Positions 14,481 through 28,117 are shown, counted from the first letter of the stretch. The stretch is DNA of 64,000 bases from Gymnogyps californianus (GCF_018139145.2 NC_059478.1:7316001-7380000); one strand, 5' to 3'. The notes: generated by a model not told the origin, from the letters alone. Numbers and translations are program-made.

Positions 14481-17159
14481 TCGCAGCCCTCACCTGTAAA
14501 TACGGTATCCTCTTCCACACCCTGAACACTTTTCTTTCTCTCCGTTGCAGGAGGAAAGCACAGACTCACAGAAAACAGGTCTGGAAGAGACCTGGCAAGC
14601 TCATCTCACCCATCTTCCTGCCCCAAATCAGACCAGAGACCTTCAGGGACAGAGCTGCCACCTCCTTCCCCAGCCCATCTGCCCCATCACATCTCCACCA
14701 CTCCTGCTAAATAGCTTTTCCCAGTGCCTAAGCTGAGCCTTCCCTCCTGCAGCGGAGAGCACAGCACAGTGCTACGAGGGTTTCTTTCCAAAACCAGCAC
14801 GGAATTAAACTCCCATAAAGGCTCCGTTCCGTCGGCACCTATTGCTATAGGAGTAGCATGCCCAGGAGGCTGGGCAAACCCCACAGCTCTTGGCAGTGCC
14901 CACAGTGGCGTCCCGCCGCCCCTCCGCACAGCTGCCAACCCACAGCAGAGCCCGTGCTGCTGCTCAGCACAGCCAATTCGCGTGGGGTCAGGGCAAGGAC
15001 TTACAGAAGTGAGGGAAGGAGCCCGTCTCCAGGGGATAAGGAGCCTGTGTGCCCGGCTGCATTTCCAACCTGCGTCCTGTCTCTTCAGCGGACTCAACCA
15101 TGAAGGGAGGTTTGGGATTAGCTCTCTCAGCTGCGCTGGGCTGTTGGAGAAAGAAAGGAGTGTTTACACATTACAGAGCAGCATCCTCACGATCTGTCCT
15201 AAGTTACAAATTTACCTCCCAGACCTTGACCGGGGCTGGGGTTTCCTGTGTTTGCTCTTTGGGCTCCTGTCTCTTTGGAAAGCGGGAGATGTTGCAATGC
15301 CAGGGGGAGGGCTGGCTGCACAGGCTGCCTGGGAGAGGCCCTGCAAGGCAAAGGAGTTGGTCCGAAGTGGCTCTGCTGAGAAAGTGTCTCCTGGAAGTGA
15401 TTTCTTTTCTAACCCCAGCTCCTAAAGGAACGAAACCAAGCAAACAACTGTCATCCTGTCTGAGCATCTGTCTCAGTTCTGCTTTCCTCCTTCTCTCTGC
15501 CAGTTGGTCTTTTTTCTCTCATCTGCAAGCCTACCCACTCTATCCGATAACAAACTTTGCCATTGAGAAGGTGGTAGTGTTAGCCACATCACCGCTGGAC
15601 TCCAGTGGAGACCAGGCATAGCTGGCTTTTGCCTCACCGAAGCTGCCTGAGGACCGTGGGGGCAGGTGACAAGGGAGCAATGTCCTGTACGCATTCCTGG
15701 GCAGCGCCACTAGCTGCTTGCAGGTGACCTGGACAGACCCTTGTCTCCAGAAGGCTTTCAGAAGACAACCGGCCTGTGCTGTGACCAGTTTTTCTTGTGC
15801 TGAAGTTACAGCCCCTGGCTTTGTCCCTGAGCTTGCTTATCTCTGTTACACTCTCAAACTGTGCATGGGCATCTGCCTGCCTCTTCCCTCCGTGTTTGGA
15901 TTTTGCCAGTCCTGATGGAGAAGACCTACAAGCAAACAACATTCCTCTCCCCTGTCTGCACTGATAATCTCGGGATCTCATCTCCTCTGCGCTCCCCTTC
16001 AGGCTGTGTCAACATCGCCGGGGTTGTGGAGGGCAGGATTGCTCTGACTTCACTGCCCCATCCCGTACACTGTGTGCTGCCCGGTGCAGCACAACCGCAC
16101 AAAGAATATATTCCTCTGGGATGTGAGTCAGACCTGCTAGGGGATTTTAACCACCTCCCTCTCCTAGATTTCTCCACATTTACAGCAACAAAACATGCAG
16201 GTTCCAGAGTGCAGTGATCTCAAGACTTCTCCTGCCAGAGACTTTCAGAAATTGGAGCCTATGCATTGCTGTAATCCCCTCAGACCAGCAGACAGAGCAT
16301 TGCTAAAGCCAAGGTGGGCCACACAGCCCCTTCCACATCAGTGCCAACTGCCGGGACATCTCCCACAGGAGAAACATCTGCAGGGAGTCCAGGCAGGCAG
16401 AGCTTGCAAGGGCGCTGAATTGCTGGTTTGATTTTGCTTGCATTTTCAGGAAATTCTTAATGTGAAATTGCAACAAATTCCTCAAATTCAAGTTCTCATG
16501 GAGCTGAAACCCTGCAGGGTAGTCTGGATTGGAGCCAGGAGGTAAGAAAAGAGACATGGAAAGATAAGATACCCTGTGCATCACCTCTGGGCCTCTTCAG
16601 GAGCCATAGAAATCCAGCATGCTCTCTCTGCTGTCTCTTCTCCCCACAAGCATTGCCCCTCTTATGTTCTTACACTGCCATGAGTAAGATGGTAGTATCC
16701 TAGACCAGACGCCTCTGTGGGTTTTTTTTGTTTGTTTTTACTCAGGAAGGACTGCCCAGCAGTCAGATCTCTAGTCAGGGACTCCAGATCCTCTTGAACC
16801 TGCCACTGACCTTTCAGATCCACTCAGGTTTGCCTCCCCAGTTCCCACAGACAGCAAGATTTCCGTGCCCTGAGCTGCAGTGCTTGGATCCCTGTTGCTA
16901 TCCTTTTCCCTTTCTCAGACCTAAAATATCGCAGCAGCTGCCAGAGCATGGAGCCACTCCAGAAACGAATCTCCAGTGTTAGGTGGCACAGCTTTAATTA
17001 CACGACAGGAGCCAGAAGAAAGGCTATGAAACGCTGCTCTTTCAAAATCTTAAACCTCCACTCGGAGCACTTTGCGCGGCTGCGAGCAGAAGTAGCAGGA
17101 CATGAAGTCTGCAAGCACACAAAGGAGCCGAATCAATGTCCTGTTGATACAGCCTAGCA

Positions 17160-17520
17160 AAATAAGCTAATGATGGACAGGACTGCAGGTTTTCATATGT
17201 GAGGGAAGGATTTACAGTGATACCAAAGGAATTATTTCAGCCCCACAGTGACAATACCCACCCGCTTCCTTATTATATTTTATTGATCTTGCTCTAAATA
17301 CATGTGGCTGGAGGAAATGATGCATAAATTACTAACGAGTTAATTTCTTGCTCCAACACAGACTCACAACAGCCCTTTGAAGGGGAACCAGGAAAGACAA
17401 TGTGTGAAAGGATAAAGGCAATGAGACAAGCTTGGATGTAATAATCCCATGTGAATGATTATTGCTGCAACTAATGTAATCTAATAATGAAGAATTTACG
17501 CCAGATGTCCCCCGGAATAT
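17160..17520. promoter_or_regulatory. AT-rich patch resembling conserved non-coding DNA
   Basis: The patch contains 'ataaattactaacgagttaa', 'gtgaatgattattgctgcaa' and 'ctaatgtaatctaataatg', a dense set of TAAT/ATTA and POU-like words with no ORF or recognisable repeat. A regulatory role is inference. Confidence 0.22.
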
Positions 17521-20500
17521 GCCAGGCAGACTCAGGATTCAGCAGTGGATCCATTTCTAAGGAAACCTTGTTAGGAGGAAAAAAAATGCCGTTGTCTGTT
17601 CGTCAAATGAGAGGCTGTAGACCTTTATAGTCAGAGTCGCAACAAAAGCATGCCTTGCAAAGCTTCCTGGGAGTGTGTTCATTAGGCCTGATGGCCAATT
17701 TGTTTTCAGGTGAAGTTTAAGATGTTGGGCTTGGCCTATAAAGCTCCTAACAGTCTAGGAGCAGCCCATTTCAGAAGCTGCCCCTTACCCCAAGCCAGAG
17801 CTGCCACCAGCATTTCCCCTGCATCTCCCTGGGGCAGAGAGGGAGCTGCTGGGAGGGCAGTCTCCAGCACAGGTGAGTGAAGAGTCGAGAATCACTTCCT
17901 TTTATTTATTTTGAACTTGCATCCCTTCAGCTCTCGCAAGGATATCCTAGACCAGAGCTCCATCCCCATCCCAGGGCACGACGCACCCCGTACACCCCCT
18001 TCCTTCTCACAAGCTGCAGCGTATGGGGACACCACGTAGCAGGGGAAAGGAAAACAGAGAGCTCTGCACCAGAGGTGCATCATGGCGCACCCAGGCTGCT
18101 GCAAAATGAGATCAGCTTCACCTTGGTTCATGCCATTTAGAAGCCCATTTTGCAGCAGGCAGGTTGAGCACAGGCCTGGCGGAGCGCTGCTGGTCATCCA
18201 GGTCTTCATGAAGACCTGAACTAGACCAAATTTCTTGCCCAAAGAGCAGACCAGAGTTGGGATGATTTGTTATTTCAGATCCAGCACCGAACGAATGTTC
18301 TTCTAGCTGAGGTACGAGGACAGCACTACCAATGGGCACTGACTTCCACGGCATGTTAGGCAATCAGCCAAACCAGAGACCTGACATCAACACTTCCTCT
18401 TCATTCAAAAACCCACATGAGCTAAGTTTACAAAACAGGCACAAACCACACTTTTTGCTCTCCCTCCCTGCCTCTGCTGCTTATTTGTCACCTCTTTGAA
18501 GGTATTATTTCGTACAGCCATTCCAAACACCTATTCTGGTCATGCTTTGGGGTTTGAACTGCTGTTCTTAATTCCTTCTTGTTAACCACTGTTATTTAAG
18601 TAGCTCTGATGGGAAGAAGGGGGAAGGGAAGCTTTAGCAAGACCCAGATCCACTAAAACACAAACCACTACATTCAACTTGAAAGATCTGTTGAAGCGCC
18701 ATTGACTTAGTTGGGACTTAACAGCTTGTTCATTCGTTGTTTTTGCAGAAGACCAAGAGATCTCCACAGTGAACCTGTGTGACTCCAGTACTGAGTCATG
18801 GGCATGGAACATGGTTTGATTGTGTCAAAATCACAGCCGCGGTGCTTCTCCCGTGATCCTCCTTTGTCAGCTAGTTTGATAGCGTAGGCTGCTTGTCTAT
18901 GTTGAAATCTATTTCACGGGGCTCTTTGATCTGTGCCTGTGTGCTGCTGTTTTGTTCTAACAGGCACACAGCAGCTCCAAAGGACTTTGCAAACAATAAT
19001 ACAAACATAGCTGCACTTAGGACTTGCAAACCCTGATTTTAGCCAGTTTGTATGTCAGACGTCACCATGCCTAGAAACGACTTACAAACAGGACCAAAGA
19101 TCAGGCCTAATTTTAGTAAGCCTTTGGGCTTTGCATCCCCTGACTGTGCTTGCTTTGATGAAACATGATCATAGGATGAAAGAAAGCAAAAACCCAGCTG
19201 GCACCTGCTGGGAGGGCAGGGAGGGAGAATCTGGCAGACATGGGGTTCCTACAGAGATTGCCAACACTACTACACGTCTGTTTTGCTTTTTGGGCAGCAC
19301 AGTGAATCCAAAGGTGATAAACATTTGGCTTGGCTGGCCAGACAAGATGTGCCCACATCAGGTACTGCACTCTCCCTCCTCGCTCGCTCGCATCTCTGCA
19401 CCTCTCAAGGCGGCTCCTTCTGCTGCGCTTCAAGTCTCCAGCCCCTGCGCTTCAGAGAGGATCCAGGCTCTGCTGGAGTGAAACACATATGTGGGAATAG
19501 CTGCTCCCTTACAAAGAGCAGGCTGGCCGGCTGGGCTGCTCTATACCAGACATCTGGACAACTGATTTCAAATTTCAGTTCGCAGCAGAACACAAGGATT
19601 GTTGTTAGAGGACATCTTTGAACCTCAGGAAACTTTGAGGTATCTGTAGTATTTTTAGGACAACAGCTTTATTTACAATTCAGTGCCATGAAAAGACAAA
19701 TGTTTACCTAAAGTGGGAGTGACTTTGTTCTTCAAATACTTTCAGTGAGGAGGAGTGACTCTGAAGTGAAAAAACCTTGCTGTTGTCTGAGCATCAAAAG
19801 AGGTTAGTAAAGATTCTTGACTACCCTTTCTCTTGGTCTGAAGCCCTGAAGAAAGGACTACAGCTCTTTAACCAAAGAGCATTTAGAGTGTTCTCTTTTC
19901 ACCAGTCAGGATGCAATTTCTTTCTATAAATATCTAGTGGTTTTACTGTGCCATCGAACATGCAGGTGAACTGGCTCAATACATTTATCAGCCGACCACC
20001 TGCAGCCTGAGTGACTCATTGCCCCTGCAGCAAGTAACATCCTCTGATGGAGGACAGGCAGACGAGTCAAACCGCTGGGTTGTAATAACCCTTGTTAGCT
20101 TTCAAAACCCATTCCTCACCCCCACTCTCTCTCCAGAGAAGCCTACAGCACCTCTTCGGAGGGGTGGGCTGTACATCTAGGCAGGAGGACCTGCACCCTG
20201 GGCCCACCAGCTGGATTTTATGGAGGTGGTCTGGCCTGCTGGGCCCCTCCTGGGAAGGAAGGGGCTGCTGATAGCATTACCCTGTCTGCACTCTATCACA
20301 GGGACCGGTGCTTGCCTGCACCGGAAACAACACGCTAGGCAAACATGCAGACCTTCGTGGAAGCTACAGCAATTAGGTTAATTAAGAGCTGGGGCGGTCC
20401 CATATGTTTTCTGATCTGTTGTTTTTTAGGTCCCCTATTCCACCTGTTCCCACAGCATCCAAACACCCTGAAGGCTTAGATTTTCCCACTCCAGACATGG

Positions 20501-20670
20501 GAACAGAAGGACGGCTGTCCCAGATCAGAGCAAAGGCCTGTTTGGCCTCGTATCTGGCAGCAGATAAGAGAGGGCAGGCGGATAAGAACAGGACATGTTG
20601 TCATTCCCCTGGTACAGGTCCTCTGCTCTTCCTGGGAAGGTCCCAAAGCTCTTCTCTAAGGAGTTCAGTA

Positions 20671-20819
20671 TCATTCTGTCACCATCCCTGGAGGTATTCA
20701 AAAGACGTGTAGACGTGGTGCTTAGGGATGTGGTTTAGTGGGACTTGGCAGTGTTAGGTTTACGGTTGGACTCGATGATCTTAAAGGTCTTTTCCAACCT
20801 AAAGGATTCTATGATTCTG
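20671..20819 (+). mobile_element. CR1 LINE 3' end (truncated copy)
   Basis: The segment reads 'caccatccctggaggtattc', then 'ggtttagtgggacttggcag', then 'ttggactcgatgatcttaaa', and ends with 'ggattctatgattctg'. This is the typical untranslated 3' end of avian CR1 elements. It is 5'-truncated, as nearly all CR1 copies are, and carries no coding capacity. Confidence 0.9.
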
Positions 20820-23800
20820 TTTTAGACACAAGGTAGAGGCATGAATTTCCCAGACTTAGCCATCAGCAGTGCTGGGAAATTAAACCAAGAGCTCATTTTT
20901 CCAGGCCACAACCTCAGTGTTAGAAGAGCGAATAGCCCCAGCTTGGGATTTCTGAAATAGCCAAACAGATTCAGACACCAAATCAACCCCGCTGTCCAGG
21001 ACCCCTGCACCCAAATCCCTGGGGTTGCTTGGAGCGTCCCTGCAGACGTGGGGTGCCACTGCACTGGGAGCCACCCAGGTTCCTCTCAGAGAGCCCCTGC
21101 TTTTTGCACGGGGTGCACAGCACCAAGTTCCACCTGCAGTATCGCTCACAGCCTGGGACAGGGGTTTGGAGTAGGCAACTTCTCAGGGCTCCTCAGATCC
21201 TATTTCCTAGGATCCTCTGACAAGTTCTTTCCTCAGGTGCAAGCTCAGGGAGAAACCTGCGCTTCAGAGTTAGCTTTGCTCATTGCAAAGTCCGGGGGAG
21301 CCCATGTTCCCAAAACTCTTCCAAGACAGATGGTTCATCCTTGCACAGTGCATTTCTCTGAAGCAGAATCACTTTCTGGAGTTACACTTCAATGCTGACA
21401 TGAAAGCAAAGAGTATCTGTCTGCTGTTTCTGACCATCTCCATTTCCCCTGCTCACGCAGGAACATGAATAAAGTGCTTTAAAATGCTTTAGAATAAAGT
21501 GCCACGGAGTCTCCATCACCAATTTCTGTCACCAAAAGGCTGACCTGCAAGACTTGCTCCCGCTTAGTAGACAGGGAAGGATGTTGCGAAGGGTCATTCA
21601 CCATTTAACGGGCTGAGAACCAAAATCTGCCGTGTGTGTGTGCAAGGAAACAGGAAGCAAATGTGACAGAACAAAAGCGTTGACTGACCCATTGTGTGGG
21701 TGCGCGCAGGCGTGCGTGCGCGTGTGTTATTAGCTTCATCTGGCAGCACTTGAAACGCTTTTGTCAGCACCTAAAGGAACTGCTTCTGAATTTAAGGCAG
21801 CCAAACGGAATGAATTGCAGTCTGGAGAAAAGGGTGGTCTGTGTCTGACTTCTTTTCAGCACTTACATGACTCCAATGAGCCAGGTGCTTGATTGTAAGT
21901 AATTACAGTTACTTTACAAGAAACTTTTTATGTCCAGTATGTTTTTAAAATCCGGATTTTAAACTCAATCGTAGGAAAGGCATGGATTTTTTAATGTCCT
22001 GATTGCTCTCCTGGCACATCAGCTGGGATTTTATACCAGAAGCAAAACCCTCTATTTGGGCAGGGCAAATTAAACGGGGCACTGAATATTCCTGAAGAAA
22101 GAGCTAATAGAGGGAAAAGAAAATGAACCAGATCGATCTGTACTGACCTCAGCAGTAATATCCTGCTGCCCCAGTTCAAAAGAGCAGAGTGACAAATGCA
22201 TTCAGGTGAATGGCTGGCCTGTCTTTAGTGCAAATAAACCACCAGCCTGAGCAAACTCTGCATGTCTGAGTAGCGGATGCAAAATTCACTGTGGCTTTAC
22301 TGACTGCCCGCACAATGCAAACTGCCAGTCTTCCCTCCAAGGACACGTGGCGAGGGTCTCTCACCTCTACCCTAAGCCCTGTACCCACCAAAAAAGCCAA
22401 GGAGAAGAGCACAAGTGGCAGGTGAGAAGGGTCTTGCAAAACAGAGATGGAGCTGTTCTTCCCTCCAGGAAAGGAGGAAGAGCAGTGGAGAACGTGGGCT
22501 GTCTCCCTGCTCCCTCCTGCATGACTTCATGATGACTACTTCATCACTGTCAAGTGCTTGAGCCAAATCCTCTGCCTTTAGTTGCAAGAGGTTACTGAGA
22601 CAGGTGAGCTTTTCTCCACAAGTGCCTTTGACAGAGTAGAAGAACCTCTGCTACGTCTGGTTGTTTGCAGGGGTTGTGTTGGTCAAAAGTGACTTGCTGT
22701 GAAGTAGCGAAGATCTTCTCCGTTCTCTGACAATGACCCAGCAGTTTGTAACTCATCTGCAGAGCTTTCCTCTGCTGCCTTCGAGGCCCATCCAGATCGG
22801 ACTCCGCTCTGGGAACAGCCCCGTGACACAGACAGCATACCCTGCTCTCCACTCAGGGACCAACCTGGGGTCCCTGGTACCAACTGAGGCAAGGGAGGAG
22901 GAGGCAATACAGTGAGGACTGGAGAGGGCCCTTTCTCTCTATCTTAGGATAGGGCTTTCTAGGACTAGCCCCACTGTCTTTCTGCTCAAACCGTATCATT
23001 TCCCCATGGGATATCTTGGTAGCTCATGTGAAGCCAGCATTTCACCATGTCTGATTTTTATGTTATCTATCTGGATTGTTTGCGCTGACATGAGGTAAGG
23101 TGAAGCAGGGACGTCGCTGTTTCATGCAGTGTGGGCTGCACTGTATTTTCCTCTTGGTTTAGGCCAGGCTGGGCTTGATTTCCCAAGATCCCAAAATGAA
23201 TACATCCTGTCTGATTGCAGCCCCTCCTTTCCCAGAAATCATCCCGTGGAATAAGCCCTGAACAAAGTGTTTCCTGTCTCCCCTTTAATCTTTTCCTTCC
23301 ACTCAAGTGCTCTATGACCCAAGGCCTGCTCCAGAAGGCATGGATTCAGTGCAATGCCCTCTTTCTGCCCACTCAGAGGCTGTCAAAAGCCCAAAAGGAC
23401 AGCACTGGAGTGCCAGAAGCAAGCAAGTCACCTGCAATTTCACACCTGCCATCGCTGCTTTCATGGCAGCTGGCGAGGCGAGAAGTTGATGAAGGTCCCA
23501 CTTGGCCCAGGCTGAAAGTCAAAGCAACTGTTGGGCTTTTCAGGCAATGTCCTTCCCTGAAGTAGGAAGGCAGGTAGGTAGCAAACCTGCTGGCAGCTGC
23601 CCGGGGGCATCTGCTGCCTTGCTGAGGAGGCATTTGTGCTTTTTGCATGCTGTCCTGTTCTTGGCAGCAGCTTTCTTGAGCTGGAAAAAGCATTGGCCAT
23701 CATCAGCTGTGGAAACACTTTCTGGGCTGTGGATTTCTTTCTCACCACTGGAGCCACAGCTGAACTGTGTTGGCCAAGTCTGCCTCCCTTCTAAGTGCGA

Positions 23801-26489
23801 TTTAATAGTGCCAGGTGAGTAGCAATAACCATCCAGCAGGTTTTGACTCCACCGGTCAAATCTAACCTGCAATTTTGCTTGTTTATCCCTAAAGGCGTGC
23901 ATGAGAGAGTCCATAAACCAGGATAGGGAGCTCCATAGTACAATTGTGCAAATGCTGTGACAAGCTGGGCTCTGATGTCTGCTTTTCTGCCCTCCACGAA
24001 GCTTCTGCTGCCCACTACCAACAGGAGGATGGCCTGCCTGTCCATGGGCAAGCCCGTGCTGTATTTCTCATTTGATGTGAGTTATGGCTCCCAGGTCTGT
24101 CCCTGACCGAGAGCTCACCACAGCAAGAACCAGAGGAATCCAACCAGGAGTAAGACTCAGGACAGAAACCAGACTCACAGAGGCTTGAGTATGTTGCAGT
24201 CTGGCCTCCTGGCCCTAATATCCTCTGACAGCTCCCAGAGCAGGAGCTGAGCAGGTTAGTGATTCGATCACGACACCAACTCCTGCGGGAGCTGCTGCTT
24301 CAAAGTCCCTGCTGCCAGTCCTCAGCAAAGCACGCAAGGAGCTGCTAAGATGTGCAGTCTCCAGAGCCTGTAGCAGTGACTTACCTTTGTGAGTGAAGGC
24401 CAAACGCTGGGTCCAGTCCAACCCTTGAAAACTGGAGCTCTGGAAGGCAACTTCAGCCAGGCCCTGGTAAATGACTGCTTGTTTGATGGCTAATTGCTTA
24501 TGAAAACAGGAGGCACAAACCCAATCTGGGCAGGTCTTATACTGGCCATATCACCAAGGGCCACAGAAACACCCACCCCAAATCAAACACTACCTGTCTG
24601 TTTGAGACTAAGTGAAATTTTGTTTCTAAGAAGTCCCCTTCTGTCAGACTGCAGATGTAAAAAGCTAAAGCCACCTGGGTAGCTCAGTTCATCAGGAATT
24701 TGTTAAGTTACGCCACAAAAACCATTCACTTGCCAAGCAGCAAACACGCAGAGCTGTGAAAGGACATGCGTGCCTCCCAGTTAATGTCACCTTCACAGCT
24801 TCCACAGGTCATGGCACAAGCAGACATCCGCTCCGAAATAAGATGCCAGGCAAAACACGGATCCCATTCTGAACAATGCCACAGGCCCAGGGAGAGCTGA
24901 GGAATTTAAGGGAAATGGAACAACAGGAAATAAGGAAAGTCCCTCCAGCAAAGACCCTGTGGCCCTTCGGTGGTCGCACAGCACTGTACCATAGGGAGGA
25001 GTGACTCAATGGAGTTACTAACTGACCGCCTGGCAGCAAGCATTCCCATGACCACTCTTGCCAGCACAGGAACTCTACAGATAGCAAACAATAGAAGAGC
25101 TGTGTTCACAGGCGCTGCGACGGAGACACATCCACCGCAAATAAAATGACTTCCTGAAGATCCCAAAGGCCTAGATACACCATGCCATCATAACTGGTAA
25201 TGCGTATCCTGAAACAGGAAAACACAGTGCCAGGAGAAGACCAAGAATCAAGCAACCTGGACAAGCACAGGCTAGGGTTTTGCCTGTGCCCTGGACTACC
25301 ATTAATTATGAGGATAGATGTAACCTGTAAATCACTGCAAGGAAGGAAGTCCCCTTCAGGGAGTCTTTGTCTGGCCTAGGGGATATATGGGAGAGAAGAT
25401 TAATCCCACCCAAATGCGGTCTCACTCCTGCTGCCTCTGGAAGTCACAAGGCATGAAGGCTTGGGGAAAGAGAGGGGATACTTTTATACTCTCTTTTTGC
25501 CAATAAAGCCCCTGTAAGATCCCAGGGAAAGCTGCTAGAAGCACCAGCTCCGGTCAGGAAAGGAGAAGCTGGGCTGCCCTGACTGCAGCAGGATGGGAGC
25601 CATGCTGGCCTGAGCAGCTCTCTCCAGAGGATGCTGCAGGGCCATGCATGTAGAGGACAACAACAAGGACAGGCTGGGGGACCCATGTGGTGGTTTAGCT
25701 CTCAAAACAGCTCCTGCAGGGATTCAGAGCAGGGCGTTTCGGGCTAATCTCTACGTCCCCTCAGGGAACCTGAAGGATTACTGCTCTACATCTGCTCACA
25801 TGGTTGGGCCCCACCTTGTCAAGGCGGGGGAAGCGCTGACAGCCGCTCTCAGTTCTTTAATCAGTTTGGGATAAACAGCAACGGGCCCTGTCCACTGTGG
25901 CACAGCACCTCTTAATTGACTCCCTTGCTGCCAGGCCTGAGGGCTTCTCTTGAGCCTTGCCTAGGCCAGGAATGCATCTCATGGTTTATCACCAAGGGCT
26001 GGCTCCTGGCAGCAGCCGCAGAGAGCCACAGTGCAGCTTCCTCTGCTACGTCAGGGCTTGGGGAAGGGTGGCCACAGGAGTGTCTGGCCATCGCTGGTAC
26101 CTAGCCAGCGCTAGCCCATGGCAGAGTCTTTGGCTACAGCCCAAGCCAGGGTGGGAGTGGAGGTCCCTAGACAGTAGTCACCACTAATCCCCAGAGCTGT
26201 GCTTTCACCTGTTAGCCCATGGTCTCCCACACTCAGCTAACTTCCCAGCAGAAAGGGCTGCAAAAGACCTGCATGGGCTGAGGGGTTTGTGCTGTTAACT
26301 ATGCACCAAGATCACCTACTTGCTTCTCTTTCTGCTCTCCTCTCCCTCCTGAGCATGCCTCTCGCAAAGCTCACTGCTGGTCCAAGCACCTGCTTTACAG
26401 GACGCATCGCTGAGCCTTCCCTCCTTCCTTTCAGGACTGGGGATGCTGGTTTGGGGTCCAGCTCTGGCTGTGCTAGTTCCCAGGCAGTC

Positions 26490-26507
26490 AGTGCCATCTG
26501 CTGGCTA
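26490..26507 (-). promoter_or_regulatory. CTCF-like motif downstream of SELE
   Basis: Read on the minus strand, the sequence 'gccagcagatggcact' fits the CTCF core CCASYAGRKGGC without a mismatch. It lies about 160-180 bp beyond the predicted SELE polyadenylation site, and at the point where the base composition changes. Binding is not shown by sequence alone. Confidence 0.45.
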
Positions 26508-26664
26508 CTCTTTCCTTGACTGCTATGAAAACACGGAAAGCTAAGTAAGGGACAGCCTTGCTATTTAGCCAGTCTTCCCTCAACCCTTCACATTCTGCTG
26601 CTGAAGCCATATCCATAGGGCTGACCTAAATCATTTAAGTAAGTGACGTACATTTCCAAAACGG

Positions 26665-27747
26665 GAGCATTACATTTAAAACATTTTATTAAATACTGTT
26701 ACAAACAGGACAATACATATCAGATTCTAAGTCAGAGATTTTTAATTTATGATTATAACTTAAACATAACTTAAGAAAGACTTTCTCATTTGAAATCCTT
26801 TAACAGCTTAATAAATCATACTTGCAATATATATACAAATCTCAGGCTTCCATTTTATTTGTAAATAATATGCATGCATGAAATCCTTACAAACACCTCT
26901 GAATTATTTTAAAATTACCTGGGCCCAGATCAATGGCCACAGACCTACTCAAGAACAAGTATTTTACAACACATTTACAGTTAACAGCACAGAAATATCC
27001 ACAGTAAAAATTGTACAATTAAATATTTATGTATACACCTGTATTACAGTGCATCCCACAGGGATGAGATCTTTTCAGATCTACTTGCTGCATTCAGAAA
27101 CCAGAGTACCTAGTATAAGCACTACGATTCCTAGTGCTGTTACAAAAAAAAAAAAGTTTAAAGTCCCTAACCTTTCTGGGACATGCAGCAGAAACTCACA
27201 TGATTGCCCATATCACTACAGGCACATTTATTGACTGGGACATCCTCTTAAAATAAACTGACTTCAACAACAAACCAGATCAATAGTTTCAAAGCTATCA
27301 ATGAATATTTTTTAGTCCTGATTATTCTGTTTCTGCAAGTATAACCCATATGTCTCCAGAGAAGACATTTCCAACAGTGTAGTAAGTGATGTGAAATAAT
27401 GCATGTCTTCACCTCACCTAGGTACCTTTGAGTAGACCAGAGGAGAAACCAGCCTCCTCTTTAGGCAGCAGCTTACTACTTGCTCACCATCTGGACAAGA
27501 GATGGCAAGCTCCCAGTTATGATAACTACATGACTGAATGTAGACAGTATTTTGCCAGAAGGCCAGAGTTTTACTCTCTGCTTGTCTTCAATGGAAATAC
27601 CAGACAGCTTGAGTTCAAAATTTCTGAACAATACACAGGGTCAATCATCTTGTCAGCAAGAGGTAAAAACATCTGGACAGCTGCTGATTTGCATGCAGTT
27701 TCATTCTCCGGAAATCTCTGAGACATAAGTAAAGATGGCTTCAGTTC
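26665..27747 (-). other. SELE: SELE terminal 3'-UTR exon with AU-rich elements
   Basis: A strong 3' splice site ('gttctctctgcag' in sense) precedes position 27747, and a good donor (CAG before gtaagc) follows the stop-codon exon at 28103. The last intron is therefore 27748-28102 and the terminal exon is wholly untranslated. In sense orientation it contains at least four AUUUA pentamers (TAAAT on plus at about 26690, 26812, 26862 and 27020), consistent with the short-lived cytokine-induced E-selectin mRNA known in mammals. The exon is inferred from splice and polyadenylation signals only. Confidence 0.55.
26685..26690 (-). terminator. SELE: SELE polyadenylation signal (AATAAA on the minus strand)
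   Basis: TTTATT on the plus strand is AATAAA in SELE sense. It is the last such signal after the coding region before the GC-rich flank, so cleavage is expected near 26,665. Confidence 0.5.
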
Positions 27748-28117
27748 CTGCAGAGAGAACAAAATTCCTCTATAAATTGGAAAATTGGCATAGATTTGTA
27801 TTTGCTCTCATTTCAGAGGAATTTAGTATGCAGCAGGTAGCAAAACCACACAAAAGTGTTCCTAATACTATATGCAACTGGACAGAACGCTAAGCACACT
27901 CACCCTTAAGGAGCTGAATAACCATTTCTAAAGCAATAGATCCATCAGTCTTGTTAGGAACTTTCATGCAATGCCAAGACGCATATTAGGTACCCCAAAG
28001 TATATACTGCTATTTCAGCAATTGTATAGCAATTAACAGCTCTGATTGCTTGTGTGATTAAAAGGAAGAGAATTTGTGAGTGCAGCCATCTCATGTGCTT
28101 ACCTGAAACACCTGGAG

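Larger units (their letters stand above)
1..26480. other. GC-richer gene-free interval (intergenic or intronic)
   Basis: No open frame in this interval resembles a known protein, and I found no chain of exons with matching splice phases on either strand. The base composition, judged by eye, is about half G+C, clearly higher than to the right of 26.5 kb. The interval holds scattered AT-rich patches rich in TAAT-type words, a CR1 LINE end at 20.7 kb, short microsatellites and a small tandem duplication. It lies downstream of SELE, where mammals carry SELL and SELP, but no lectin, EGF or CCP exon is visible. It could be intergenic DNA or part of a large intron of a gene outside the window. Low-expression non-coding RNAs cannot be excluded. 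Confidence 0.6.

Noticed and set aside
14724..15425. 233-codon plus-strand frame with a strong splice-like site upstream at about 14,550
   Set aside because: Amino-acid composition is low in structure and unrecognised, overlapping frames are equally open, and no exon chain can be built.
1..26480. Search for SELL or SELP downstream of SELE
   Set aside because: No lectin, EGF or six-cysteine CCP exon is visible on either strand; they are absent from this window, not proven lost.
27440..27747. Alternative C-terminus of SELE by splicing at 'gaag/gtagtt' in the last coding exon into the terminal exon
   Set aside because: The uninterrupted reading keeps GSFQ, which aligns with GSYQ of human E-selectin; the alternative loses it.
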